Shown one piece after another: positions 35,310 through 44,808 of a DNA stretch of 64,000 bases. Position numbers and translations under genes: made by a program. Source of the stretch: Candidatus Altimarinota bacterium (GTDB lineage Bacteria > Patescibacteriota > Gracilibacteria > BD1-5 > UBA2023); NCBI GenBank assembly GCA_028689205.1, contig JAQTWP010000002.1, positions 62,001 through 126,000 of the forward strand. The letters run 5' to 3'. The notes under the pieces were generated by a model that saw only the letters and a program-made list of their open reading frames with translations, did not search any database and had not been told where the DNA came from. Numbering within the stretch: position 1 is the first letter of the stretch; the number at the start of each line of letters is the position of its first letter.

Positions 35310-36149
35310 ATGAAAAATTTTAGAAAAATAGCTTTAACCGCAGCTATAATAACTACATGAATTGTTTCATTTACTGCAAACGCTGATGAATCAATGACAA
35401 CTACTCAGACTTCAAAAAATAAAATAATGTCTGAAGTAAAAGAAACAAAAGAAGAAATGAAGGCACATTACGAAGAAATGAAAGCTCAAAGAAAAAATAT
35501 GATTGAAGAAAATAAAGAGCTATTAAACCAAGCAAAAGAAAATAGAGAAGATTTTAAAGAAGAAAATAAATGAGTAAAAGAAGTATTCAAAACATTAGAT
35601 GCTGAAACTCAAACTCAATTAAAAGAAGCATGAGAAGCATATAAAGATGCTCTTGATGTATTAAAAGAAGAATTAACTAATTCATGAACAACTGCAGAAA
35701 GAAAAATTGAAATCGATGCAGAAATTAAAACTCTAACTGATGCACATATTGCACAAATAAAGGAATTAACTTGAAATTCTGAAGAAGTAAACGCATTTTT
35801 TGCAAAGAGACAAGAATTAATAGCAAAAAATAAAGAATTAAGAGAACAAGCTAAAAATGCAAGAACTGAATTCAGACAAGGAAAAGATGCTCAAGTTGAA
35901 CAATATAGATCTAAATATAATAATCAACTTGGGACATTATTACCAAAATTAAAAGATACAAAACTTGAACTTGTAAATTCTAGAATTGACGCTCTTATAA
36001 CTAAACTTGAAGCAAGTTTAACTATGTTAGAAGAAAGAAAAGCTAAATTATTAGCTCAAGTAATTTCTATAAAAGAATTAATCCAAGAAGAACAAGATAA
36101 TAGAGTTATAGTAGAAGAAGAAAATGCTTTAATTGAAGTTGTTCAATAA
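35310..36149 (+). CDS. Secreted coiled-coil protein (Spy/OmpH-like layout)
   Basis: This 279-residue protein has a signal peptide ending at SFTANA-DES (about residue 26), after which nearly all of it is charged coiled coil, with repeated EEMKAHYEEMKAQRKNM and LREQAKNARTEFRQGKDA segments. Arg-rich LTxxQ-type motifs of true Spy proteins are not clear. The gene is preceded by the shared operator and followed by a terminator. Together with the 235-residue protein it may be the output of the two-component system in an envelope stress response; this is inferred. Confidence 0.8.
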
Positions 36150-36186
36150 ACACTTAATTAAAAATTTAATTCTCCGAATTAATCAT

Positions 36187-36227
36187 AAAAAAAATACTCC
36201 AATCATAAATTATTGGAGTATTTTTTG
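36187..36227 (+). terminator. Terminator of the two-component region
   Basis: The inverted repeat AAAATACTCCAAT / ATTGGAGTATTTTTT with a short loop ends the operon. Confidence 0.85.
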
Positions 36228-36318
36228 TTTAATTTTGTAATTTTATTTTGTACTAATACTTAATTTAATTCGTGTTTATAAAAATTACAATAATTACTTA
36301 GTAAAAAACAGTATAAAT

Positions 36319-36347
36319 GTCATTCCAGGCCCCGACCCGGAATCTAT
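36319..36347. repeat. Dispersed GTCATT repeat
   Basis: This is a single hairpin unit (GTCATTCCAGGCCCC, then CCGGAATCT) between the terminator and the end of rsmA. Confidence 0.65.
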
Positions 36348-36399
36348 TAATCAATTTTTAAATTCATAAAATGAATTTCTGTATCTATTAGATTAATTC

Positions 36400-37245
36400 T
36401 TATGATAAATTTTTATTGGGAATTAATGCAATTTCATCTAATAATTCATTCCACTTATCCAAATCTAATTCCTCAGCTCTTACATTATCGCTAAGATTCA
36501 ATTTAACAAAAATTTCATCTAGCATTTTCTTTTCATATCATCAAATTTTTGATAAATTCGAGATTAGTTTTTTTCTTTTTTCTGCAAATCAAGCTTTAAT
36601 TAATTTTAGAAAAATTTTGGATTTATCTTTATTAATATCTTTTTTTAGCTTAAAATACAATACACTTGATTCGACTTTTGGTGGTGGAATGAAGTTAGAA
36701 GCTCCTACTTTGATAATTTCTTTTACTTCTTCACAAGCAAAATCAACTCCAAGACTAAGAACCGAATTCTTATTTCAAGATTTTTTGAGGATTTTATCTC
36801 AAACGTCTTTTTGCATAAGAATTATCATCTCAGAAGCTTGAAACTCTGTATTGTAGAAAAAATGAGTTAGAATTGGAGAAGTAATATAATATGGAATATT
36901 GGCAACCACAAGATATTCCTCATAGTTTGGTTCGAATTTTAGAATATCTGCGTTATTTATTTTGAAGTTTATATTCTCAATTCTCAATTCTCAATTCTCA
37001 ATTCTGTCATTAAGTATTTCTATCATTTTTTTATCCAATTCCACAAGTTCTAGGGATTTAGGATTCTTACTAAGAATTTTAGAAGTTAAGGCTCAGTATC
37101 ATGGTCCGACTTCTATAATATTTTTGTTTTCCAAATCTATAAAATCAACAATCTCGTCAAGAATATTATCATTCACCAAGAAATTCTGCCCAAGACTTTT
37201 TTTCGGAGCAATATTATATTTTTTTATTATATCTAGATGGGACAT
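36400..37245 (-). CDS. rsmA: 16S rRNA dimethyladenosine transferase RsmA (KsgA)
   Basis: This 281-residue SAM-dependent enzyme dimethylates two adjacent adenosines near the 3' end of 16S rRNA. It has [14 protein letters not shown], the SAM motif EVGPGYGALT, the NIPYYIT catalytic motif and a C-terminal [10 protein letters not shown] region. The length is normal. Within the methyltransferase domain (residues about 80-91) four copies of a 7-base unit are translated as part of [13 protein letters not shown]. The TGA in that array is glycine. The assignment is secure. Confidence 0.96.
36973..37005. repeat. Heptanucleotide tandem repeat inside rsmA
   Basis: Four perfect copies of ATTCTCA (plus a partial fifth) occur in tandem within the coding sequence. 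Since seven is not a multiple of three, gain or loss of one unit would shift the reading frame. Confidence 0.9.
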
Positions 37246-37330
37246 TATTAAATAATTTGAATGATGAAAATATTTTGTTAAATCTCTAGACTTTGCTCGA
37301 GATTACAATTTAGTAGACTTTTAAGAACTT

Positions 37331-38050
37331 TTAATTTCAAGGATCCTTAGTATTCGTATTCCATTTATCCTTTATAACTCATAGCTGTCACATATATATT
37401 GTCATTTTGAATAATAGTGCTTCGTATTGTTTTTTAATTTTTGACATAAAAGTATGTTTGGATTCTTCATAACCATTAATTGTCTCTCTTACAGAGATTA
37501 CTTCTCAAGCGTCATAATAAGATTTTAATTTTAGCTTGAAAAGTGCTTTACATTTTACTCATCCAAGATAATCTTTGGTCATATCATTGGTAGTCAAAGT
37601 GGAAACTATATCAGAATGTGCTTTGACAAAATCTGTTGCATAGCTAAATATTCAGCTATTACAAGCTTCATTGTATTGATAATAAAAACTTCATTTATCT
37701 CAATTAAGTCAGAATTTCTTTTGAAGATCCTCAATGACATTTATTGGTTTTGAATTTCATTTAAGTGATTCTAGATATTTCTCTATTTTTAAATCTATTT
37801 CTGTGAATTTTACATCAAGGATTGCTTGGTATAAAATATCTTGGGATGTTGCTCATTTACATTGAAAAATTCTTTTTGGATCAAGAGGATTATTGATGTT
37901 TCACATAGAAACAACATCCATTGGAGATTTGTATGCAGCAGTCACACATTTGAGAACAGCATCTTCTCAAACAAGTCAAGAAGCTAAAGCATATTCTAAT
38001 TCTCAAAAGATGAAAAATAAAGATGTAATCAAAAAAATTATTTTTTTCAT
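37331..38050 (-). CDS. Secreted protein of unknown function
   Basis: This 239-residue protein has a signal peptide (MKKIIFLITSLFFIFGELEY, then ALAS). The mature part is mostly helical with four cysteines, in AVLKCVT, IFQCKGA, NEACNSG and GVKCKAL, that could form two disulfides. It overlaps the upstream small membrane protein gene by 13 bases, showing operon structure. It is the last gene of an Hsp20-led operon, which may hint at envelope protein quality control. No family is recognised. Confidence 0.75.
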
Positions 38051-38340
38051 AATCATTTGATTAAATTCCATACTCAAGATAATACTATCTTGACAATACC
38101 TGGTTTTTTTTCAACTGGTTTTATTTCTTCTTCCTTGAATCACATTACAAGTCATTTAAGCATTGATTTTGTTGACATTTTTCATTCAGATATTTTTTCA
38201 TCTTCTTGTTTTTTCCCTTCTTCATGCTTTTTAATTCCATAGACAGAGGCAACAATTCATCACAAAACTAATCATGTAATAACTGCGTCCATTTTTCTTA
38301 GACCTTTACCAACTTTTTTATCTCTGTGGAATAGTGCCAT
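38038..38340 (-). CDS. Small membrane protein
   Basis: This 100-residue protein begins MALFHRDKKVGKGLRKMD, followed by one membrane helix (about 18-36) and a charged, lysine/glutamate-rich cytosolic tail with a second weakly hydrophobic end (IVKIVLSGVWNLIKGL). It follows the hsp20 stop by one base and overlaps the next gene by 13 bases. Function is unknown. Confidence 0.75.
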
Positions 38341-38341
38341 A

Positions 38342-38773
38342 TTATCCTTCTAATTTATCAATTTTAATAGATTTTGATGGAAATTGTAATTTAGGAATTT
38401 CCACAATTAATAGATTATTTTCCATAGTAGCTCTAATTTTGTTCAGAGCAAGGTTCTCTGGTAGAATAATTGATCTTGAATATGGTCAGAAAAAACATTC
38501 TTGAACCAATATTTTTCAAGCATCATTATATATTTCTGGAGTTTTTCTTTCTCAAGAAATTGTTAATATATTGCGAGCAACAGATATATCAACTTCATTG
38601 ATATCAACTCAAGCAAGAGGCGCAATAATTATTATAGAATCTTCTAACTCTAAAATATCAAGAGCAACTTGACCTAGATCTTCTTCTATAATTTCATCAT
38701 CAGTGATTTCTACTTCAATTGTATCTCTATTCTCATCTCAATCTTTTTTAGTGGCATTAAACATTCCAAACAT
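38342..38773 (-). CDS. Hsp20/alpha-crystallin family small heat-shock protein
   Basis: This 143-residue protein has the alpha-crystallin core: LEDSIIIIAPLAGVDINEVDI, RNILTISGERKTPEI, GPYSRSIILPENLALNKIRA and TMENNLLIVEIPK. Small heat-shock proteins form oligomers that hold unfolding proteins without ATP. The N-terminus is short. It leads a three-gene minus-strand operon with two envelope-type proteins, which is an unusual setting for a chaperone. It is divergent from the pilC-like gene. Confidence 0.88.
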
Positions 38774-38931
38774 AGGAAACTAAAGGTTATAAATTATAAA
38801 AATTCTCTAGAATTAAACTAAAACAAATAGTAAAACTCATATATATTTCAACTTGAATATTATTCACCTTTCAAGTTTTTGCAAATTTTAAAAAAATATG
38901 ATAAACTCAAGAAGTATATAAGTTTTTATAA

Positions 38932-40032
38932 ATGAAAATCAATCAAAAACAAAAAATATTATTCCTTGATAATCTTGCAAGTCTTCTTAACTCATGAATA
39001 CCAGTTATTCAGGCTTTTGATATTATTTCATTCCAGACAAAAAACAAAAAAATCCTAAGCATAATAGAAACAATAAGAAATGCTATTTCAAAATGAGAAA
39101 CCTTTTTTTCAATATCTATGAAGCTAAGTTGAGTATTTAATGTATTTGACATTGCAATGATTGAGACTTGAGAAGCGACTGGGCAAATTGGAAAAGCTTT
39201 CGAAGTAATAGTATCAAAAGAAGAAAAAGAATTCGATCTAAAAAGAAAAGTAAAACAAGCATTAATGTATCCGATAATAATTCTTCTAATAACGTTCGCA
39301 ATGCTGACAGTAATTATGACTTTTGTAATCCCTAAAATAGAATGAATTTATAAGGAATCCAATGTTAATCTTCCACCATTAACAACCGCAGTAATAGGAA
39401 TAAGCCATTTTTTCGTTAATAATTTATTGCTAATTATAATATGAATTTTCTTAGTAATAATAGTATGTTGAATATTATACAAAAAAGTTCCGCTTATTCG
39501 TCTTAATTACGATAAGAATATATTGAAACTTCCTATTTTTTGAGAAATAATCAAGAAAAAAACCCTTATTAATTTTAGCGATTTTTTATCTACTCTTCTC
39601 GGTTCTTGAATAATGATAAATAAAGCTCTGCAAATTATAAAAAATGCAATGGATAATAGTTTTTATTCGCTTGTTGTTGAGAATATATCTAATGAAGTAA
39701 AAGTCTGAAAACCTCTAAGCTACGCTATGTGAGTTAATATTCTAGATAAAAAAATAGAAGTGGCTCAGCAAGAAAAAATGGATTTAGAAACCAAAACATT
39801 CGCTTTCCCAATAGAGCTTTCTACTGCTGTAAGAATATGAGAGCAAACTTGAACTTTATCCAAAATGCTTCATAAAACTTCTGCCAGATACACAAAAGAA
39901 ATCGATAATACAATCAAAAATCTAACAACAATTCTTGAACCAATAATAATTGTTGTGATATGAGTAATAGTCTGAACTATAATTATGGCTATAATGCTCC
40001 CCTTCCTCAATATCGCGAACGTAGTTAAATAA
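38932..40032 (+). CDS. Type II secretion / type IV pilus inner-membrane protein (PilC/GspF family)
   Basis: This 366-residue protein has two GspF domains. The first has LASLLNSGIPVIQAF ... MIETGEATGQIGKAF, and the second has TLLGSGIMINKALQIIKNAM ... VRIGEQTGTLSKML. Membrane helices lie near residues 120-145, 165-185 and 335-360. PilC/GspF forms the platform on which the assembly ATPase works to build pili or pseudopili. The pilin-like protein at 49493-51997 could be a substrate. No PilB or PilT is adjacent. The length is slightly shorter than the usual 400. Confidence 0.92.
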
Positions 40033-40036
40033 AACT

Positions 40037-40137
40037 TGTCATTTCGAGTGTTAACGAGAAATCTTCATTAGCTTTTTTATTAAAACAATTCGTCATTTCC
40101 GAATTATTTATCATTCCTGTTTATACAGGAATTTTTC
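40037..40137. repeat. Dispersed GTCATT repeats with terminator-like hairpin
   Basis: This contains GTCATTTCGAGTGTTAACGAG (40037 onward), a second GTCATTTCC unit and the hairpin ATTCCTGT / ACAGGAAT followed by a T-run (40112-40137). The last unit can serve as the pilC-like gene's terminator. Confidence 0.7.
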
Positions 40138-40238
40138 TTTTATTATTCATTACTTTTTTATAAGCTTTTTAAAAAAACTTTTCCAAAAAAAAAAAAAATG
40201 ATACACTTTGAAAGAATTTATTTATAACTTAAATAATT

Positions 40239-40763
40239 ATGTCATTAAAAAAAGATTTCATTTCTTGAATCGCTAAATGAACTGGCATGTTCGTAGCCTT
40301 AATTAGCTTATGAGTTGTTGTAGTTTTCGCAGCTAATTGGTATGATTGATTCAGCGCAGTTACAGATGAAAAACTCACAATTGCAAAATGGAATAATATG
40401 AGTAAGTATTTAGTTCCTCCTTGAATGATTGCATCATTTGATAGAAGTTGCCCATCAGAATGGAGCGAATATCTTCCTGCAAGATGAAGATTCTTGAGAT
40501 GAATTGATCCTACAGGAAATACAATTGATCCTGATTGAACAAGAGCTGTTTGAAGTTTACAAGCTGATATATTTAAAAGTCATAACCACCCTTTTACCGA
40601 TTGAGCAGATTTTAGGATTTGAGGATGAATATGATGAGCTTGAATAGTTCCAAGTACTGGTATTTATATGTGAACCACTAATAGAGCATGAGTTGTATGA
40701 TATTCATGATCAACAGAAACCCGTCCGAAAAATGTTGCAGTAATATATTGCATTAAGAATTAA
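40239..40763 (+). CDS. Membrane-anchored protein with phage tail-collar-like domain
   Basis: This 174-residue protein has one N-terminal membrane helix (about 14-36). The outer domain reads PPGMIASFDRSCPSEW, LPARGRFLRGIDPTG, KSHNHPFTDG and, at the end, ETRPKNVAVIYCIK. The order PPG-F...CP.GW, GRF.RG.D, H.H and RP.N is the typical pattern of phage tail-collar/fibre domains, which are also found in bacterial surface proteins. The two cysteines may form a disulfide. A T-rich terminator follows. A host- or neighbour-binding role at the cell surface is plausible but inferred. Confidence 0.8.
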
Positions 40764-40778
40764 TTTACCAATTTAACT

Positions 40779-40812
40779 TAATAATCCCTGGAAACTCCAG
40801 GGATTATAGTTT
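40779..40812 (+). terminator. Terminator after the tail-collar-like gene
   Basis: The inverted repeat ATAATCCCTGGA / TCCAGGGATTAT surrounds a short loop, and T-rich sequence follows. Confidence 0.85.
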
Positions 40813-40873
40813 TATGATATCTAATGTAGTAAAAACTAGATAATAAATTTCATCTTTGGCTTATTAATTTTAT

Positions 40874-40959
40874 TGTCATTTCGAGTGTTAGCGAGAAATC
40901 TTCCTTAGCTTTTTTACTTAAAACTATTCGTCATTGCGAACGATAGTGAAGAAATCCAA
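40874..40959. repeat. Two dispersed GTCATT repeats
   Basis: There are units at 40874-40905 (GTCATTTCGAGTGTTAGCGAG) and 40931-40959 (GTCATTGCGAACGATAG) between a terminator and the end of the 132-residue gene. The first closely matches the unit at 40037. Confidence 0.7.
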
Positions 40960-40991
40960 AAAATCATTATCAATGAATCATCAGGATTTTT

Positions 40992-41390
40992 CTAAACCAA
41001 ATAATCAATTTTAATTACTTTGTTTCAAAATATTTTACTATCCTCTGCTTCTCTAACCGAAATTATATTAGGTTCATTAAGTCAAGCTAAAACATTGTCA
41101 AAATCTATATTATCTCATTGAATAGATTTTAGAATATATTTTAATTTTTTAGCAGTTGTAAAAAGTTTAATTTTATCTTCTGTGCTTATTGAAATATCAA
41201 AACATAAAATCTCTCAGATTATCTTTCACCTAATACATTCCACAACTTCTTTGCTACTTTCTAATTCTGTATCTCAATAAACGAAAATATTAGATACTCA
41301 GTTTTTAGTCTTATTAAGAACATAATTTAGCGAAAAATTCTCTAATTCAATTGAACCATTAAAAGTAATACTTCAGGCTAATGTATTCAT
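40992..41390 (-). CDS. Hypothetical protein downstream of prfA
   Basis: This 132-residue soluble protein begins MNTLAGSITFNGSIELENF and has alternating strands and helices, with FDISISTEDKIKLFTTAKKL near the middle. No motif is recognised. It lies 25 bases downstream of prfA on the same strand and is likely cotranscribed. Confidence 0.7.
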
Positions 41391-41415
41391 AATTATAAAA
41401 TTATCAGATAAAAAA

Positions 41416-42495
41416 CTATAATCAACTTCTATTAAGTTCTTCCATTTTGGCAGTTTGGTCTGCGATAGAGAGAGCTTCAATTATATTACCTAATTTTCAC
41501 ATCATAATACCTGGTAAATTAGAAAAACTCTCACCTATTCTATGATCTGTAACTCTATCTTGTGGGAAATTATATGTTCTAATTTTTTCACTTCTATCTC
41601 ATGTTCAGACTTGTGCAAGGCGTTCTGCTCAGATTTTTTCTGATCTTTTAGCTTCTTCCATGGCATAAACTCTTGCCCTTAATACTTGCATTGCTTTTTC
41701 TTTATTCTTTAGTTGACTTCTTTGATCCTGACATTCTACGAATATACCTGAGGGTTTGTGGACAATTCTTATAGCTGATTCAGTTTTATTAACATGTTGT
41801 CAACCAGCACCAGAAGCTCTACAGGCTTGGATATCTAGATCTTCATCACGTAAAACCACTTCAACTTCATCAACTTCTGGTAGAACTGCGACTGTAATTG
41901 CAGAAGTATGGACTCTTCATTTGCTTTCGGTTTCTGGAATTCTTTGTACCCTATGAGTTCCTGCCTCGAATTTGAATTTGGAATAAGCACCGAATCAACT
42001 TATTTTCATTATAATTTCTCTATATCAACCGTTTTCACTAAGAGATTCATCTATTACTTCTAATTGAAAACCTTGTTCTTTCGCAAAAATCATATATGCA
42101 TTTGTAAGTTCTCTGGCAAATAAAGATGCTTCTTCTCAACCAGTACCAGCTCTTACTTCAAGCATTATATTTCTTTCATCATTCTTATCTTTTGGAATAA
42201 GCATTATATTAAGCCTATCCTCGAATTCTAGGATTTTTTGTTCACCTGTAGCTAATTCTTCCTTCATCATTTCAATCATTTCAGGATCTGATTCAGTTTT
42301 TATCAGATTCTTAGCTTCCTCATAATTAGAATATGTCTTCTTATATTCACGGTATAATATTACAGTATCCTCAAGGTTTTTCTTTTTTTGCATAAGTTCC
42401 TTAAGTTTCTTGGGATCTCCATAAACTTCTGGACTAGCAAGCTCTTTATCAAGGTTTTCATATTCAGTAACCAGATTATCAAGTTCGAATTTCAT
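41416..42495 (-). CDS. prfA: Peptide chain release factor 1 (RF1)
   Basis: This 359-residue factor releases the peptide at UAA and UAG. The stop-codon recognition motif is PET (in [10 protein letters not shown]), the PxT type of RF1 and not the SPF of RF2. The catalytic loop is [12 protein letters not shown]. In the GGQ motif the second glycine is encoded by TGA (the complement of 41800-41802), so the factor's own active site depends on the recoding. The first residues [16 protein letters not shown] match an RF1 N-terminus. RF2 should be absent or altered in a code-25 organism, and none is seen in this window. Confidence 0.97.
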
Positions 42496-42614
42496 ATTTA
42501 TATTTAAGATTAATATCGCGTCAAATAATAGCGGAAAAGTCCAAAATGTCTAATTTTTTTGACTTTTTAAGTTTTTTTTATAATCTGTGCGGACACCAAT
42601 CTAAAATAAATCTT

Positions 42615-42854
42615 ATGTATATATTACTATACGCTAAAAATTTTTTTGAGAATCTGATTTTTGTACTCTTTATTCCAACAATCTGTTTGATACCTGCAAT
42701 AATTATTTATTGAATATTAGGTAAAGTAAAAAAAGATTATTCAAAATTAAAAAAATACATAAAATGGTGGCTATATAGTCTAGTTCCTGTAATTATAACA
42801 TACTTAATATGGGTTGCTATTAATTACAAATTCTATGAAATGGTAAACTCATAA
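42615..42854 (+). CDS. Small membrane protein
   Basis: This 79-residue protein has two hydrophobic helices (about residues 12-33 and 48-68) joined by a lysine-rich loop (KVKKDYSKLKKYIK). It lies between prfA and the tRNA-Leu gene. No family is recognised. Confidence 0.62.
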
Positions 42855-42859
42855 TCTAC

Positions 42860-42944
42860 GCCCGAATGGTGGAATTGGTAGACACGCGGGACTCAAAATC
42901 CCGTTCCGCAAGGAGTGAGGGTTCAATTCCCTCTTCGGGCACCA
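42860..42944 (+). tRNA. tRNA-Leu (anticodon CAA)
   Basis: The cloverleaf has acceptor arms GCCCGAA / TTCGGGC, an anticodon stem CGGGA / TCCCG with loop CTCAAAA (anticodon CAA, reading UUG), a long class-II variable arm TTCC-GCAA-GGAG and a T arm GAGGG-TTCAATT-CCCTC. The discriminator base A and CCA are encoded. Its last 21 bases recur at 43113-43133, the mark of an integration or transposition site. Confidence 0.96.
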
Positions 42945-42945
42945 A

Positions 42946-42992
42946 AAGAATTAAAAAACTCTCGTTTGAAAAAACGAGAGTTTTTAATTCTT
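42946..42992 (+). terminator. Long palindromic terminator after tRNA-Leu
   Basis: The near-perfect inverted repeat AAGAATTAAAAAACTCTCG / CGAGAGTTTTTAATTCTT has a T-run within its 3' arm and immediately follows the tRNA CCA end. Confidence 0.85.
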
Positions 42993-43133
42993 GGTAGTCC
43001 GGAGAGGGAATTGAATAGAGGGGTAAAAATGTGAAACATTTTTAAGGAGACAATGATTTGTCTCCTGACCCCGGCCCGTCTCTGGCAAGGAGCGATAGCG
43101 ACTGGGGAAGAACAATTCCCTCTTCGGGCACCA
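42993..43133. mobile_element. 141-bp element with terminal inverted repeats derived from the tRNA-Leu 3' end
   Basis: The right end (43113-43133) is an exact copy of the last 21 bases of tRNA-Leu including CCA. The left end (42993-43013) is a degenerate inverted copy, with AGAGGGAATTG identical to the complement. Between them are two strong hairpins, AAAAATGT / ACATTTTT and GGAGACAA / TTGTCTCC, enclosed by GGGGT / ACCCC. There is no coding sequence. It resembles a small non-autonomous element or a folded recombination site. Its class is unknown to me. Confidence 0.6.
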
Positions 43134-43154
43134 TAAAGATATTAAATCATTTTT

Positions 43155-43190
43155 GTCACCAATACTTGGCGTATTGGTGACATTTTTTAA
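43155..43190 (+). terminator. Hairpin terminator before the lipase gene
   Basis: The perfect inverted repeat GTCACCAATAC / GTATTGGTGAC is followed by a T-run, downstream of the tRNA-derived element. Confidence 0.85.
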
Positions 43191-43280
43191 TAATGAATTA
43201 AATAATTTAAAAAGTAGTTCAAATTTGCTTTATTCTTCAATTTATACTAATATTTATAAGTATAAAAATAATGTAATTGG

Positions 43281-44792
43281 ATGGTATTTAATCCATATGA
43301 GAAAAAATCAGGTTTTGAATCCTTTGGATGATGAGAGGAGTCTCTTTGATGACTTCCAGAAAAGGAAAAAACACCTGAAGAAATAAAAGAATATCAAGAG
43401 AAATTAGAAAAAAGATCAAAAGAAGTTACAGAACATCAAAAATATGCCAATAATCTCACGGAATACCATTATAAACTTGAAGCAAAAGAAAATGAAGTGG
43501 TAAATGATGTTTATGATGCTCATTTAAAATTACCGGATTATATGTTTTGAGATAGTAGTTTTCTTGAAGCAAGAGCTGATATTAACACAATGTCGATTAA
43601 TCCAGAAAAAATAATACCACCACCTGAAAAACAGTTTAAAAATCCTGAAAGTATTTCAGAAAAAGAAAAAGTGAGAGAATATGCCGTATTATCAAACTTA
43701 TCTTATTCTAAGTTTAAAACAGTAAAATGAGAATTAACTATTGATGATGTTGAATTGGATCCTTTAAGTCATAGGGATCTTTTGAGACTTCTTAAAAAAG
43801 ATAAGCCTGAAAAAATGACTGCTGATGAAGAATATATCTATAAATATGTTCATAATCCAGAAAATAGAAATAATGTAAATTTTAATGAAAAAATTGAAGT
43901 TGCTTCTGATATAGAAAGAGTATTGAAATTATCAAATATCTATATTACTGACAAATATTTTGCTGATGTTTTACCTGGTCATAGATCCGTGTTAAGCGAT
44001 GTTGAAAATGCTGTTCTTTTACCTAATATCTCAAATTTGGAAAGAAGACTTCTGATACAGGCTTTAAAAGATATTAAATGACAGAAGATTATAGAAAATT
44101 GAAAGACCCTTGAATGAATGGGTGAAAAATATGAAATAAGGGATTATTTCCCTAATAAGAATGATATTGATAATTCATCTTTTTGAGCAGTATGTCTTAT
44201 AGAAAAAGGAACATGAAAAAAGATTTTTGCTATGAGATGAACTGATATTGAAGAATTTTGATGTCTTATAAGTGATAAGGATCTGGTATTTAAAAATGTT
44301 CCCGAAAAACAGACTATTGATATGATTAATTTCATAGAAAGAAATATTAAATTAGGAGAGAAATTCAAAATAACCTGACATAGTTTAGGTGGTGCATTAA
44401 GCCAAATTGCTAAGGCTATGTATAAAAATAATGTAATTGAAAATTATACTTTTAATTCACCTTGAGCTAAAAAATTAAATATAGATTCAAAATGGTGAGA
44501 TAAATCAGAAAAGTGAATTTTATTTGAAAAATTCAGAGAATTCTGATATAATAAAGAAAAACTGGAAACTTGAAAAAATGTTGTGAATGTAAAATGAGAA
44601 AAATGACCAAAACTCATTACTAATTTATGAGAAGATATATGAGAATATGAACTCAATCTTAAGGACTTAAAAGAACATGGTATAAAAGATTTGATTAATT
44701 ATATAGATAAATATTCTCAATTAAGTGAATTTATTAAGGTTAAACATGAAAAAAGTGATTCTAAAAAAGATAAAAATAAAAAAACAAATTAA
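43281..44792 (+). CDS. Lipase-like (class 3 / DUF2974-type) alpha/beta-hydrolase
   Basis: This 503-residue protein starts at the ATG at 43281 (MVFNPYEKKSGFESFGGG), chosen because a stop precedes it in frame. The N-terminal half is charged and helical (TPEEIKEYQEKLEKRSKEVT). The hydrolase part has IFAMRGTDIEEFG, which matches the oxyanion region, and the nucleophile elbow ITGHSLGGALSQ with Ser368, then NYTFNSPGAKKL. No signal peptide is seen, so the export route is unknown. It is followed 16 bases later by a 279-residue gene. The pair lies directly after a tRNA-derived element and could be an effector with a partner. Confidence 0.82.
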
Positions 44793-44808
44793 TTTATAAT
44801 AATAAAAT

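Noticed and set aside
36416-36841. A 141-codon plus-strand ORF
   Set aside because: It is antisense to rsmA, which has all family motifs.
42993-43133. A second tRNA gene
   Set aside because: Only the 3' end is tRNA-like; no anticodon arm or D arm can be drawn.
43153-43386. A plus-strand ORF ending RKKHLKK
   Set aside because: It starts within a terminator hairpin and overlaps the true start of the lipase-like gene in another frame.
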